Below are positions 15,932 to 25,282 of a DNA stretch of 46,088 bases, one piece after another (position 1 is the stretch's first letter; each line of letters opens with the position of its first letter). The stretch comes from Candidatus Vecturithrix granuli (lineage in GTDB: Bacteria > Moduliflexota > Moduliflexia > Moduliflexales > Moduliflexaceae): contig DF820471.1 in the NCBI GenBank assembly GCA_000739535.1, positions 297,044-343,131 on the forward strand. The letters are read 5' to 3'. The notes beneath the pieces are model-generated. The model was not told the DNA's origin, did not search any database, and saw only the letters and a list, made by a program, of their open reading frames with translations. A program made the translations under genes and the position numbers.

Positions 15932-18900
15932 ATGAAAATATCACGATTTTCCGTACATCGTCCGATTTTTACCACGATGATCATACTCATTCTCATTATT
16001 CTGGGCGTGGTCTCATTGAGTCGCTTACCGATTGATTTGATGCCGGATATGACCTACCCGGTCTTGTCAATTTCTACCTCCTATGGCAATGTCGCGCCCC
16101 AGGAGATCGAACAATTGATTACGCGCCCAATCGAAGAAGCCATGAGCGCAGTAGCCGGGGTAGAAGAAGTCACGTCAACTTCCTCGGAAGGTCGCAGCAC
16201 GGTGCGCGTCAGTTTTGCCTGGGGCACCGATTTGAATGAGGCCGCCAATGATATTCGCGACCGACTTGACCGGGTGATGAGTGCTTTGCCTGACGACGCT
16301 GATCGTCCAAGTTTGCGTAAATTCGATCCCTCAGCCTTTCCGATTTTGATCCTGGGAGCGTCCGGCAATCTCGATCCCATTGAAATGCGGAATATGATCG
16401 AGGATCAGGTTAAAACCCGGATCGAGCGTATTCCGGGGGTAGCTTCGTTGGATGTCTTTGGCGGGTATGAACGGGAAATTCATGTCAATTTTCTGGCGGA
16501 TGAAATTAATGCCCTGGGCCTATCCCTCGATCAGGTCATTTCAGCTCTGAGAACCGCCAATCAAAATGTGCCGGGAGGCACAATCGAACGGGGAAACGTA
16601 GAAATTACAGTCCGAACGCCTGGGGAATATACCAGTCTCGATGAGCTCCGTCACACGGTCGTCGCTGTGCGCCAGGGCGCGCCTATTCGGTTGGGAGAAA
16701 TCGCCAGCGTCGAAGATACGACCGCCAGAGTGACCCGGATTATCAGAATTAATGGGAAACCGGGCATTTACGTTGCAGTCTCCAAACAATCCGGCACCAA
16801 CACGGTGCAGGTCGCACGCAATGTGTTGCTCGAAATTGAGCAGGTAAACCGGGATGTACCGCAAATTCAACTTATACCGATTACCAATACGGCAACCTAT
16901 ATTGAACGGTCAATTGCGAATGTGAGTACCTCCGCGCTATACGGCGGACTTTTGGCGATCCTGGTCCTCTTCTTTTTTCTGCGCAATCTCCCCAGCACCT
17001 TTGTGATTGCCACCGCCATTCCGATTTCGATTATCAGCACCTTTACCCTGATGTATTTCTACGGTTTTACCCTGAACATTGTCTCCTTAGGAGGATTAGC
17101 TTTGGGAATTGGCATGATGGTGGATAGCGCCATTGTAGTACTGGAAAACATCACACGCCTGCGGGAAAGCGGACATGAGAGCATCGCGGCCGCTGTTCAT
17201 GGCAGCGAAGAAGTGACTGCGGCCATTATTGCCGGCACCTTTACCACGTTGGCTGTCTTTCTGCCCCTGGTTTTTGTGCGTGGCATGGTGGGCGTCATGT
17301 TTAAGCAATTAGCGTATGTCGTAAGTTTTGCGCTGTTATGCGCCTTATTTGTTTCGCTCACCTTAGTGCCGATGCTTGCAGCGCATTTGCACCGACCGCT
17401 CGCTCTGGAAAACGGCAACGCCAAACAGCATCGCATTTATCGCGCCAGTGAAAAGCTCTTCCGACGGGTTGAGGAAGGATATAGCCACTTCCTGGATATC
17501 GCATTAAACCATCGTATTCTGGTCGTTCTCGGCGCAGTGCTGCTGATCGGCGGCAGTTTGTTGCTTATCCCTCTGGTCGGTTTTGAATTTATGCCGGCTG
17601 CTGACGAAGGGGAGGTACGTGTAACAGCAGAAGTCGAAACCGGAACGCGGCTGGAGGTGCTGGATGAAATTATGCGTCCGATCGAAGCCCGGGTGCTTCA
17701 AGCCGTGCCTGAAGCGGAAAAATGGTTAGCCTTCCTCGGCGGTACCTGGGGGGGAGGATCGCGGACAGGGGATATTCGTATCACATTAGTTCCGGCTAGA
17801 GAACGAACACGAACAAGCGAAGAAATCGCTTCAGCGCTGCGACGACAACTCATGAATATTCCGGGGGTGACAATTCGAACGCGAGCCGGTCAGGGGATGT
17901 TTTTCATGCGGATGGGCAGCGGCGGCGGGACCGAACGGATCGAGCTTGAAATTCTGGGCTATGATTTACAAACCGCTGACCGATTGGCCACCCAGATTCG
18001 CCAGGCGATCCGCGATATCGAGGGCGTGACGGATGTTCGCATCAGCCGTGATTCCGGCAGCCCGGAAAACCTGATTCTCATTGACCGCGCCAAAGCGGCC
18101 GATATGAACCTGACGGTCTCCCAAATTGCCAATATGCTCAAAACCGTCATGCAAGGCACAATTGCGACCTATTTTCGCGAACAGGGGGATGAATATCCGA
18201 TTCGTGTCAAAGTCAAAGAAGCCGAAAAAATGGACTTGCGCGATTTGTTAAATTTGACGCTTACCAATTCCGCCGGACAGCCCGTCGTGTTGCGGAATGT
18301 CGTACACGTGGCTTCCCAGACCGGCCCCACCAGTATTGATCGCAAAAATCAGGAGCGGATTGTCACGATTTCCGTCAATATCAGCGGCCGCGATATGGGG
18401 CATATTGTTGCGGATATTCGCGAGCAACTGAAAACGATTCCCGTGCCTCGCAATTTCACGCTCAATTTTGGCGGTGATGTTGAAGAGCAACGGAAAGCGT
18501 TTAACGAACTACTATTAAGTCTGGTGCTGGCGCTTATGCTGGTGTATATGGTCATGGCCTGTCTGTATGAGTCGTTGCGTGATCCCTTTGTGGTAATGTT
18601 TTCCGTTCCGCTGGCGATTATCGGCGTCGTACTGGTACTTTTTCTCACGCGCACCACGTTCAATGTGCAATCCTACATCGGCTGTATTATGTTAGGGGGT
18701 ATTGTGGTGAATAACGCCATCCTGCTGGTCGATCACATTAATTTACTGCGTCGGCGCAACGGACTTCCATTGCGCGAAGCGATTGAAGAAGCCGGTAAAC
18801 ATCGTCTGCGTCCGATTTTGATGACCTCATTGACCACGATCCTGGCGCTCTTACCCTTAGCTATTGGCATAGGCGAAGGTTCGGAAGCTCAGTCGCCGCT

Positions 18901-19033
18901 GGCCCGCGCCGTAATTGGCGGCTTACTCAGTTCGACCTTGATTACACTGGTGTTTATTCCGGTGATTTATTCCATCTTTGAAGCCTCGTTAACGAAGAGA
19001 AAAACCAAAAAAGAAGCGCGGGTAGCGGTATAA
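15932..19033 (+). CDS. RND-family multidrug efflux pump (AcrB/HAE1-like)
   Basis: A protein of about 1033 residues, normal for the hydrophobe/amphiphile efflux subfamily. It begins [20 protein letters not shown] and has 12 membrane helices with two large periplasmic loops. Helix 4 carries [20 protein letters not shown] (about 391-410), and the second half carries the matching [20 protein letters not shown] (about 922-941). The single Asp in helix 4 is followed by Ser rather than the Asp-Asp pair of AcrB, as in many HAE1 relatives of the MdtC or Gram-positive-like type. ATG 15932 is chosen; a TTG at 15923 would add three residues. It forms an operon with the adaptor. Confidence 0.93.
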   Translation: MKISRFSVHRPIFTTMIILILIILGVVSLSRLPIDLMPDMTYPVLSISTSYGNVAPQEIEQLITRPIEEAMSAVAGVEEVTSTSSEGRSTVRVSFAWGTDLNEAANDIRDRLDRVMSALPDDADRPSLRKFDPSAFPILILGASGNLDPIEMRNMIEDQVKTRIERIPGVASLDVFGGYEREIHVNFLADEINALGLSLDQVISALRTANQNVPGGTIERGNVEITVRTPGEYTSLDELRHTVVAVRQGAPIRLGEIASVEDTTARVTRIIRINGKPGIYVAVSKQSGTNTVQVARNVLLEIEQVNRDVPQIQLIPITNTATYIERSIANVSTSALYGGLLAILVLFFFLRNLPSTFVIATAIPISIISTFTLMYFYGFTLNIVSLGGLALGIGMMVDSAIVVLENITRLRESGHESIAAAVHGSEEVTAAIIAGTFTTLAVFLPLVFVRGMVGVMFKQLAYVVSFALLCALFVSLTLVPMLAAHLHRPLALENGNAKQHRIYRASEKLFRRVEEGYSHFLDIALNHRILVVLGAVLLIGGSLLLIPLVGFEFMPAADEGEVRVTAEVETGTRLEVLDEIMRPIEARVLQAVPEAEKWLAFLGGTWGGGSRTGDIRITLVPARERTRTSEEIASALRRQLMNIPGVTIRTRAGQGMFFMRMGSGGGTERIELEILGYDLQTADRLATQIRQAIRDIEGVTDVRISRDSGSPENLILIDRAKAADMNLTVSQIANMLKTVMQGTIATYFREQGDEYPIRVKVKEAEKMDLRDLLNLTLTNSAGQPVVLRNVVHVASQTGPTSIDRKNQERIVTISVNISGRDMGHIVADIREQLKTIPVPRNFTLNFGGDVEEQRKAFNELLLSLVLALMLVYMVMACLYESLRDPFVVMFSVPLAIIGVVLVLFLTRTTFNVQSYIGCIMLGGIVVNNAILLVDHINLLRRRNGLPLREAIEEAGKHRLRPILMTSLTTILALLPLAIGIGEGSEAQSPLARAVIGGLLSSTLITLVFIPVIYSIFEASLTKRKTKKEARVAV

Positions 19034-19059
19034 GTTCTTGTGCAACAAGGAGAGATCGG

Positions 19060-19263
19060 TTATGAAGTATACTTGGCAGAATCAGTTGCACGTTTTATCA
19101 TCTCAAGAAGCTTGTCCTTGCCCAGGCACTCTGCAAGCTGTTTCATGATTTCGATCTAATATCCAAATCTCCACTCAAATGCTTTTTCATACGTCATGGT
19201 AAGTTCTTTATCGAATTTATGCATTTCAGGCAGTCCTTGGGTATTCCTGCCTTTGACAAACAT
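19060..19263 (-). pseudogene. Decayed fragment, possibly ATC-hydrolase-like
   Basis: On the minus strand one frame reads MFVKGRNTQGLPEMHKFDKE, then YEKAFEWRFGY, a TAG stop (19156-19158), and continues IEIMKQLAECLGKDKLLEMI, KRATDSAKYTS. The segment after the stop resembles the short helical motif (LGKDKxLExxKRA) of L-2-amino-thiazoline-4-carboxylate hydrolase-like proteins and related small enzymes. The frame is too short and interrupted to be a working gene. Family assignment is tentative. Confidence 0.35.
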
Positions 19264-19266
19264 CGC

Positions 19267-19859
19267 CAAGAAGGGAAGCGATGGCAGAATTCACATTGGA
19301 ATTGGAAGATGACATATATCGCGGCGAGCTCCTGGGAGAACGATTTGAATTCCCAGCCGCGTCGTCGAATAAGTAAGAAAATATGCGGAATGGCAGAATT
19401 CCTGACAACAGAGGATACGACAGCATAGGATATGAAGGGGCTTGATGTACAAGTTTTTTTAGTGTATAGGCCAGAAAATGCTTGACAATTTAGTGAAGAG
19501 CCTGGAACGTACAACCATTGCCCAGATATGTGAGCAGTTCAATTCAACGTGAGTGAGGCTACGACACGCGGGGATCTGGAGAGATTGGCCGGTTCGGCAT
19601 AGCCCGGCGTATCGAGGATGGCCAGACCGCCTTTCTGGGAAGCAGACAGGGTGATCATAAGGATTCGAGCGTTAAGTTTGGATGCGAGCCTGGCCAATAA
19701 CTACCTGCCGGAAACCGTAACGGATCGTACGATCATCCCGATGAGTTCATCCGGTCACTAAAAAGCTGAGGAGTCGATGTACTGTTGGTGTAGTGTGGGC
19801 TGTGGAGGCTTGCAGACGTTCTTTGCCGTGATTCTCAGTCAAGGAAAGGAGTGTTGCGC
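19267..19859. other. Gene-poor decayed region before the importer block
   Basis: No convincing gene. Two very short plus-strand frames both start ATGGCAGAATTC (19281, 31 codons; 19391, 12 codons). A minus-strand frame of about 53 codons (near 19550-19705) contains GGLAILDTPGY, which looks like a GTPase G3 motif, but it lacks P-loop and start and may be a remnant or chance. A TTGACA occurs near 19482. G+C rises along this stretch toward the importer genes. Confidence 0.4.
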
Positions 19860-20660
19860 GTGTCGGAGGAATCGCAGAAGCGTGAGGATGTAAAAATCTG
19901 TATTGAACACCTGGATTTCAGTTATTCAGGCGACCAAAAATGGGAAAGCAAGGTAATTGCCGATTTGAGCTTGAGTCTCAGAGACCAGGAATTCCTGACG
20001 ATTGTCGGAGCTTCGGGTTGCGGGAAGTCCACTCTGTTGAATATCATCACCGGCCTGCTTCCGCCCTCCGCAGGCACCGTGTTGCTCGACGGCAAGGAGA
20101 TCCGGGGGCCTGGCCCGGACAGAACGATGGTTTTTCAGGACGACGCGGTGTTTCCCTGGTACACCGTCCGGGAAAATGTCGCCTACGGATTGAAGATATC
20201 TGGGACCAGCAAAAAGGAAGTGGAGCAACAGGTCAAGTATTATCTGGATCTGGTGGGCCTGAGCGAATGCGCGGACTACTATCCACGCCAACTGTCCGGT
20301 GGGATGAAAAAGCGGGTGGATGTCGCCCGGGCCATGATCACACAGCCGGAAGTGCTGTTGATGGACGAGCCTTTCGCGTCACTGGATGTCATGACCAAGC
20401 AACGACTGCAGGAGCAGTTCCTCAATATATGGAACGAAACACGCATGACGGTCATTTTCGTCACCCATGACCTGGAGGAAGCGCTCTTCCTGGCGGACCG
20501 GGTGGCGGTGATGGCCAGCCATCCCGGCAGGATTGTAAGTATTGTGGATGTGCCCTTCGGCCGGCCGCGGGAAAAAGACCTGAAGACCTCCGGAGAGTTT
20601 CAAGACCTGCGGAGGAAACTCAATTATATCATCGACGCAGACCAGTCGGAAACCGTTTGA
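19860..20660 (+). CDS. ABC importer ATPase, NitT/TauT (SsuB/TauB) type
   Basis: A 266-residue ATPase with Walker A GASGCGKST, Q-loop FQDDAVFPWYTV, signature LSGGMKKRVDVAR, Walker B LLMDEPFASLD and H-loop FVTHDLEEAL. The PWYTVRENV and GGMKKR forms are typical of nitrate/sulfonate/taurine-type importers. AAAGGAG lies 8 bases before GTG 19860; an upstream GTG at 19851 overlaps that site and is rejected. It forms an operon with the permease and binding protein that follow. Codon and base use are visibly G+C-richer than in the flanking kilobases. Confidence 0.9.
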   Translation: MSEESQKREDVKICIEHLDFSYSGDQKWESKVIADLSLSLRDQEFLTIVGASGCGKSTLLNIITGLLPPSAGTVLLDGKEIRGPGPDRTMVFQDDAVFPWYTVRENVAYGLKISGTSKKEVEQQVKYYLDLVGLSECADYYPRQLSGGMKKRVDVARAMITQPEVLLMDEPFASLDVMTKQRLQEQFLNIWNETRMTVIFVTHDLEEALFLADRVAVMASHPGRIVSIVDVPFGRPREKDLKTSGEFQDLRRKLNYIIDADQSETV

Positions 20661-20670
20661 GGAAAAGGAA

Positions 20671-21489
20671 ATGAGCGACGAGTATTTACAAACAAAGAAA
20701 TCCCGGTTCTCGGAGTTCCTGCCGAAAATCGTCGTGCCCCTCGCCCTGATTGTTCTTTGGATCGTCGTATCCGAATTGAAACTGGTGAAGCCCATTTTCT
20801 TGCCGCCCCCGGCGGCTGTATGGAAGGCCTTCCTCGGCATGTACAAGCTTCTACCGAGTAGCATTTTGACCACCGTGACGATGACCTTGACCGGTTTCGG
20901 CATCGGCGTGGTTTTCGGTGCTGCATCCGGACTGCTCATGGCCTACAACAAGACGATCCGGAGTCTGCTGGGAGCAATATTCGATTTCTCGCGACCGGTG
21001 CCTGTTTTTGCTCTCATTCCCCTTTTCATCCTCTGGTTCGGTATCGGCAGGGCCCCCCAAATCGCCTTGATCGCCCTGGGAACCTCGGTTGTGCTCGGCG
21101 TAACCACCCTGGAAGCGATCCGCAATGTTCCCACGATCTATATCCGGGCGGCGCTCACCCTCGGCGCCGGGCGGCAGACGATCTATTCCACCGTGATCGT
21201 GCCCTATATCATTCCTCACCTGATCGGTGCAATTCGGGTCGCGGCGGCAGCTTCATGGGGGCTGGATGTAGCCGCCGAGTTCATGGGCTCTCAAGCCGGA
21301 TTGGGCTACTTGATTATTCTGCAACAGACATACCTGAGGACGGCAGGGATCATCCTGCTAGTCGCCATCTACAGCATCATCGCCGTTCTGATGGATACAT
21401 TGATAGCCTGGACGGAAAGGCGGATTACCCGCTGGACGGAACGCAGGTCCAATATAGGTGTTGTGGCTTCTATCGTCGGCAGTACGTAG
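20671..21489 (+). CDS. ABC importer permease, NitT/TauT (SsuC/TauC) type
   Basis: A 272-residue inner-membrane permease with about six helices. The ATPase-contact EAA loop reads EAIRNVPTIYIRAALTLGAG (about residues 149-168), and SWGLDVAAEFMGSQAGLGYL (about 194-213) is a segment shared with SsuC/TauC relatives. ATG 20671 follows AAAGGAA, 10 bp after the ATPase stop. It is the channel of the importer; the substrate cannot be read from it. Confidence 0.9.
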   Translation: MSDEYLQTKKSRFSEFLPKIVVPLALIVLWIVVSELKLVKPIFLPPPAAVWKAFLGMYKLLPSSILTTVTMTLTGFGIGVVFGAASGLLMAYNKTIRSLLGAIFDFSRPVPVFALIPLFILWFGIGRAPQIALIALGTSVVLGVTTLEAIRNVPTIYIRAALTLGAGRQTIYSTVIVPYIIPHLIGAIRVAAAASWGLDVAAEFMGSQAGLGYLIILQQTYLRTAGIILLVAIYSIIAVLMDTLIAWTERRITRWTERRSNIGVVASIVGST

Positions 21490-21582
21490 AGAAAGGGGGT
21501 GAGACAGGCGGTTATATATTACCAGGGGATTCGAAACGATGTTTTTCAGGTATAAATTTATTCATGGAGGTAATTCAGAATC

Positions 21583-22692
21583 ATGAAAAAGACAAGCATT
21601 TTCGTTGCTATGGTGTTGATGGGAGCTTTCGTGCTGGGTGCCGGTGGTTCCCAGGAGGCCGCCGAGCTGGTGTCGGTTCGTGTTGCGATGACGCCGTTCT
21701 TCGATTACCAGTTCTTCAGTGTGGCCAAAGAGTTCGGCTGGGACAAGGAACTGGGGCTCGATCTTCAGTTTACCTGGCTCACCCAGAGCGGCCCGTCCAT
21801 CCAGGCGCTGGCCAACGGCTCGGTGGATACGGTGAACACCTGCGTGGTGTGCAACTATCCTTTCTACGAATCGGTGCCGGAGATGAAAAATTTTCTCACC
21901 GTGAACCAGTTCAAGGGCTTCGTCGTGCTGGGACGCCAGGGGAAATCGAAATCGTACAACGAATTTCTGGCGGAACTGGGAGATGCAGAGCAAGCCAAAA
22001 AGGCGACAATCGAGCAGCTCAAGGGCAAAACATTCCCGATCTATCTGGCCAACTACCAGCCCCTTCTGGCGGCTGTTTTGGAGCAGGTCGGGTTGAGCAT
22101 TTCGGATGTCAAAACCATTAACTTTCCGGATGACGAGAAAGCCGCTCTGGCCGCAATCAGCGGTGAGGGGGATTTCTATATAGGCGGCCTGCCCTCCGAA
22201 ATCAACCTCCTGATGAATCATCCGGATGATTTCAAACTGATAGGCGGGGAGGAAATACTCGGGCCGGCGGGCTTGTGGTACAGTAATATCGCTTCCTCTG
22301 AAAAGTGGCTCGATGGGAATGAAGATGCCGCCTTGAAAATAATGGCGATCTCCTACCGGTACAATCGCTATGTCCAGGAGGATATCGATAAGATTCTGCC
22401 GATCGTCGTGGAAGCAATGAATGCCCACTCCGGCGTGGCGACGGAGCTAGAGGAACTGAGATTCATCTTTGACACTTTTCTGGAGTTCCGTACTTACGGC
22501 CAGGACAAGGATACGACCTATAATCCGGATTCCCCGCTGTTCTGGGAAAACTCGGCGAAATACTATGTCGAAAAATCGGCAGAGCTTCCGAAAGGAGCGG
22601 ATTATCTGATGCAGAACCCGCTGGGGCTCTGGTTCGAGAAGTTTCTGCAACGCAAGGACCTGCTAGAGTGGATCGACAGACCCCTCGATTGA
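21583..22692 (+). CDS. ABC importer solute-binding protein, NMT1/SsuA type
   Basis: A 369-residue secreted protein. The signal peptide (MKKTSIFVAMVLMGAFVLGA) leads into GGSQEAAE, a mature N-terminus style I associate with spirochaete binding proteins. The body follows the NMT1/THI5-SsuA plan: VRVAMTPFFDYQFFSVAKEF (about 33-52), then GPSIQALANGSVDTVN (about 69-84), where these proteins line the ligand pocket. Unusual Cys residues occur in VNTCVVCNYPF. The ligand may be a sulfonate, taurine, pyrimidine or other small anion. A strong hairpin follows the gene. Confidence 0.85.
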   Translation: MKKTSIFVAMVLMGAFVLGAGGSQEAAELVSVRVAMTPFFDYQFFSVAKEFGWDKELGLDLQFTWLTQSGPSIQALANGSVDTVNTCVVCNYPFYESVPEMKNFLTVNQFKGFVVLGRQGKSKSYNEFLAELGDAEQAKKATIEQLKGKTFPIYLANYQPLLAAVLEQVGLSISDVKTINFPDDEKAALAAISGEGDFYIGGLPSEINLLMNHPDDFKLIGGEEILGPAGLWYSNIASSEKWLDGNEDAALKIMAISYRYNRYVQEDIDKILPIVVEAMNAHSGVATELEELRFIFDTFLEFRTYGQDKDTTYNPDSPLFWENSAKYYVEKSAELPKGADYLMQNPLGLWFEKFLQRKDLLEWIDRPLD

Positions 22693-22718
22693 GGATGGAA
22701 AACAGATAAAAGAGAAAG

Positions 22719-22748
22719 ACCTGGCTCGGTGCGAGCGAGCCAGGTTTC
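22719..22748 (+). terminator. Intrinsic terminator or attenuator after the binding protein
   Basis: Perfect 10-bp arms ACCTGGCTCG and CGAGCCAGGT around a 7-base loop, followed by TTTCC. It lies between the importer genes and the TIM-barrel gene, so the latter may be transcribed at a reduced level. Confidence 0.7.
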
Positions 22749-22777
22749 CATTGGAAAAAGGAAAGGTCAAAAAGGTA

Positions 22778-23992
22778 ATGGGAAGGAAATACAAGCTCAT
22801 TGCGCAACTGTCCACAGTCCATTCAAAGGACGATCAACTGGAGCCGGAGAGGGTGCTGAATCGCCTCGAGGAAACGGTACGGATCGTACCCCTCGATGTA
22901 CTGGCCATGGGATGGAAGGAGCGGACGGAGCTGTTCGAAATGCTGACCGGTGCTTCCCGGGTTTGCCGCGAGGTGTTCCTGTGGTATCCGCTGCTCTCTG
23001 ATTATCCCGGCTTCGATCTGTCTCATCTCGTGGTGAATTATCGATCCGAAAGGAGCAGGGGATGGGGAGGCTATGGAGGTACAGGTATAGAGGAAAGTTT
23101 TAAACAGGCCTGTCCGAACAATCTGGAGGCTTTTCGTCTGACCTGGGGGAATCTCGATAGACTCCTTTCACACTATGACTTCGACGGGGTTTTTCTCGAC
23201 AAGATCCGCTTTCCCTCAATGGCCAACGGACTTCAGGACGTACTGACGTGCTTTTGTCCGTTTTGCCGCGAAAAAGCCGCTTCTGTCGGTCTCGATCTCT
23301 TCGAGGTTCAGGCCGCTCTGGAAGAAGGAGGCAGGTCCGGAAAAGGGGCAGGGACCGCGGCCATTCCTCCAGGGGCGGAGTGGCTGGAGGAACTGCTGGC
23401 CAGCCAGCCCATGCTGTTGCAGCATATACGGTTCCGCGCACATTCGATTAGCCGGGTCGTGGCCGATGTCGCGAAGCGGGTTCAAGCAATGGGAAAGAAA
23501 GTCGCGGTTGACGTCTTTTCTCCATCCCTGGCTGCGCTTGTTGGTCAGGACCTTCCCTTCATGGCCGGGCTGGCGGAATGGGTCAAACCGATGATCTACC
23601 GTTTCGGCAACGGCCCCGCCTGCCTGCGCAGTGAAATCCCTGCCTTGATCCGCGAGCTGGCGGGGTTCCTGGGAATCGAGGTGGACGAGGCGCTGAAGTG
23701 GGCGGCGGCGCATATCGAGGAACTTTCAGGGTACTCCCTCCGGCAGATCGAAACTGCGGCGCCTCTGAGCCTCATCGGAGCCGAAGCCCGCAAGGCCGTT
23801 CGGCTTGTATCCGGTACTTCCCTGTGCATGGGACTGGAAACGGTAAGCATGCCCGGGGTGATGGAAGTATCCCCCCAACATGTCGAGGAAGCGATCGAGG
23901 TCGGTATCGGAGCGGGAGTCGGCGGTTTTGTCCTGTCCTGGGATCTCCTCCATACTCCTCTTCAAAACATTCAGCCTCTGCGATCCCTCTAG
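22778..23992 (+). CDS. Cytoplasmic TIM-barrel, putative glycoside-hydrolase-like protein
   Basis: A 404-residue protein without signal peptide. The central segment YDFDGVFLDKIRFPSMANG followed by CFCPFC resembles putative glycoside-hydrolase barrels (GHL10/DUF4015 style), where D-G-x-x-L-D-x-I-R-F-P sits at the end of a beta strand and contributes active-site acids. Later barrel strands include KKVAVDVFSPSLA and GLAEWVKPMIYRFGN. ATG 22778 is chosen with upstream AAAGG; a TTG at 22751 would add nine residues. It follows the importer operon and shares its G+C-rich composition, so it may act on the imported compound. Specific chemistry is not known. Confidence 0.6.
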   Translation: MGRKYKLIAQLSTVHSKDDQLEPERVLNRLEETVRIVPLDVLAMGWKERTELFEMLTGASRVCREVFLWYPLLSDYPGFDLSHLVVNYRSERSRGWGGYGGTGIEESFKQACPNNLEAFRLTWGNLDRLLSHYDFDGVFLDKIRFPSMANGLQDVLTCFCPFCREKAASVGLDLFEVQAALEEGGRSGKGAGTAAIPPGAEWLEELLASQPMLLQHIRFRAHSISRVVADVAKRVQAMGKKVAVDVFSPSLAALVGQDLPFMAGLAEWVKPMIYRFGNGPACLRSEIPALIRELAGFLGIEVDEALKWAAAHIEELSGYSLRQIETAAPLSLIGAEARKAVRLVSGTSLCMGLETVSMPGVMEVSPQHVEEAIEVGIGAGVGGFVLSWDLLHTPLQNIQPLRSL

Positions 23993-24054
23993 CGCGGCAG
24001 GCTGGGGATTCGGCGTTCTTTGACATCCTGTTTCCGCTTGAACAGTTCCTTAAA

Positions 24055-24275
24055 AGTTCCGTAGGAACGAGATATTCGTAGCAAAGATGCCACCCCGTGA
24101 CCTCTCTGAGTCCCGTAGGGATGACAGGTCTCTGACCGGATACCTTGTGAAAGAGGTGAACATGCCGTCCCTCTGGGACTCAGAAGGGAGAGAAGGACGA
24201 TCGATTTTCTACACACAGGCCGATCCAACGGAGCTAAACATACGTATCTCTGTCATTTTGTAGAAAATTTTCGAT
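24055..24275. repeat. CCGTAGGGA-type repeat and neighbouring dyads
   Basis: GTTCC-GTA-GGAAC (24056-24068) begins a dispersed-repeat-like block, then CTGAGTCCC (24106-24114) pairs with GGGACTCAG (24175-24183) around GTAGGGATGACAGG. A further dyad pairs TCGATTTTCTACA (about 24201) with TGTAGAAAATTTTCGA (about 24260). No gene is supported here. The block marks the right border of the G+C-rich importer segment. Confidence 0.55.
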
Positions 24276-24284
24276 CTACTGACA

Positions 24285-25151
24285 TTAAAAAATCATCCCC
24301 GCATACCCGACAATATCGGCAACCGGTCGGTCGGGCATAACCTCCTGACTGGTGGTATGTTCCAGCAGAAAGCCTTGCGAGGCTCCCAGAGCTTTGGCGG
24401 CTGTCACTGTGGCAGCAATCGCGCCTGCGCCGCAGGCATTCCGATGTCGTTCTGCTTCGGCAAGCACTGCTTCAGCTTTCATCTCTGTCGCGAGTTGCAG
24501 AAGGCGTCGATCATTGTCCTTCATCGGAGCAAGGGATTGTTCACCGATGCCGTAAGTAATAAAACCGAAACTCGGCCCATAGTGCGTGAGATCGGTGCTC
24601 CCAATCACACACACCGGCCTGTCGCGGCTGGCTAGCAGTTTGCCGATTTTTTCTCCTAAGCGCACTGCGAGTTTCTCAGGGGAGACCATGATCGGCAAAA
24701 TCTTCGCATCCGGGAAAAGATGTTGAATAAAGGGGATTTGGACTTCTATCGAGTGTTCACGTTCGTGAGCAGATGGATCGGCGACTACCTCTTCCCCGGC
24801 TTCCGCTAAAACAGTATCGGCCAGTTCCTCATCAATCTCAATCGTGCCGCAGGGCGTTTGCCAGGCGCCTTGCGCAAACATGGCCGCTTTGCGCCCCACA
24901 CCCCACACATGCACCGCCCCAAAAATCAGAAATGTCTCCGGCGAGCTTTTTTGCTGAACACTTTTATAGACTTTTGCAGCGGTTGGCCCTGAAAACATCC
25001 AGCCCGCATGAGGCACGATTCCAGCAATAACTTTTTCCGGAGCTGCCGGTGGTTGGTATTGACCAAGACAGTCTTCAATCTGTCGGTGGCAGGAACGTGC
25101 ATCTGCCGGATAAAAACTTCCTGCGCGAAAAGCTTTACGAATGTTCATCAT
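24285..25151 (-). CDS. amrB: AmmeMemoRadiSam system protein B / MEMO1 family
   Basis: A 288-residue protein opening with IRKAFRAGSFYPAD, the typical MEMO1 start. Conserved motifs follow: VPHAGWMFSGPTAAKVY (about 46), HEREHSIEVQIPFIQHLFP (about 128) and GSTDLTHYGPSFGF (about 194), whose His and Asp residues form the metal or active pocket in the dioxygenase-like fold. Bacterial members often sit with AMMECR1 and radical-SAM genes; neither is adjacent here. Two ATG codons are consecutive (25151, 25148) and either may be used. The biochemical role is unsettled. Confidence 0.88.
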   Translation of the reverse strand: MMNIRKAFRAGSFYPADARSCHRQIEDCLGQYQPPAAPEKVIAGIVPHAGWMFSGPTAAKVYKSVQQKSSPETFLIFGAVHVWGVGRKAAMFAQGAWQTPCGTIEIDEELADTVLAEAGEEVVADPSAHEREHSIEVQIPFIQHLFPDAKILPIMVSPEKLAVRLGEKIGKLLASRDRPVCVIGSTDLTHYGPSFGFITYGIGEQSLAPMKDNDRRLLQLATEMKAEAVLAEAERHRNACGAGAIAATVTAAKALGASQGFLLEHTTSQEVMPDRPVADIVGYAGMIF

Positions 25152-25164
25152 CTTTAACAGGTTC

Positions 25165-25246
25165 GTAGTAAGCGCTTTAGCGTTTTTAGCAGGTTCATAG
25201 TAAAAGTTTTAACGTTTGGGCCGCTGAAGCGGCAACTACAAACTCC
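25165..25246. repeat. GTAGTT/CGCTGAAGCG palindromic repeat
   Basis: GGTTCGTAGTAAGCGCTTTA...GCCGCTGAAGCGGCAACTAC: outer GTAGT/ACTAC and inner CGCTTTAGCG/CGCTGAAGCG pairings, with an internal partial duplication (CAGGTTCRTAGTAA twice). Same family as 31038-31091 and 45435-45490. It lies between two minus-strand genes. Confidence 0.6.
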
Positions 25247-25282
25247 TCCATCAATCTTATCGTTATAATCATGCAAGATCCA

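Noticed and set aside
19194-19514. 106-codon minus-strand frame
   Set aside because: Composition is not protein-like and it shares DNA with the better-supported remnant in another frame.
19560-19850. Possible riboswitch (TPP-like) upstream of the NMT1-type importer
   Set aside because: I looked for the TPP motif CTGAGA and its partner elements and did not find them; no other riboswitch core was recognised.
21562-22428. 288-codon minus-strand frame
   Set aside because: It is antisense to the solute-binding protein gene, which has signal peptide, operon context and family motifs; a shadow of G+C-rich codons.
23989-24228. 79-codon minus-strand frame
   Set aside because: It runs across the CCGTAGGGA repeat block and is repeat-derived.
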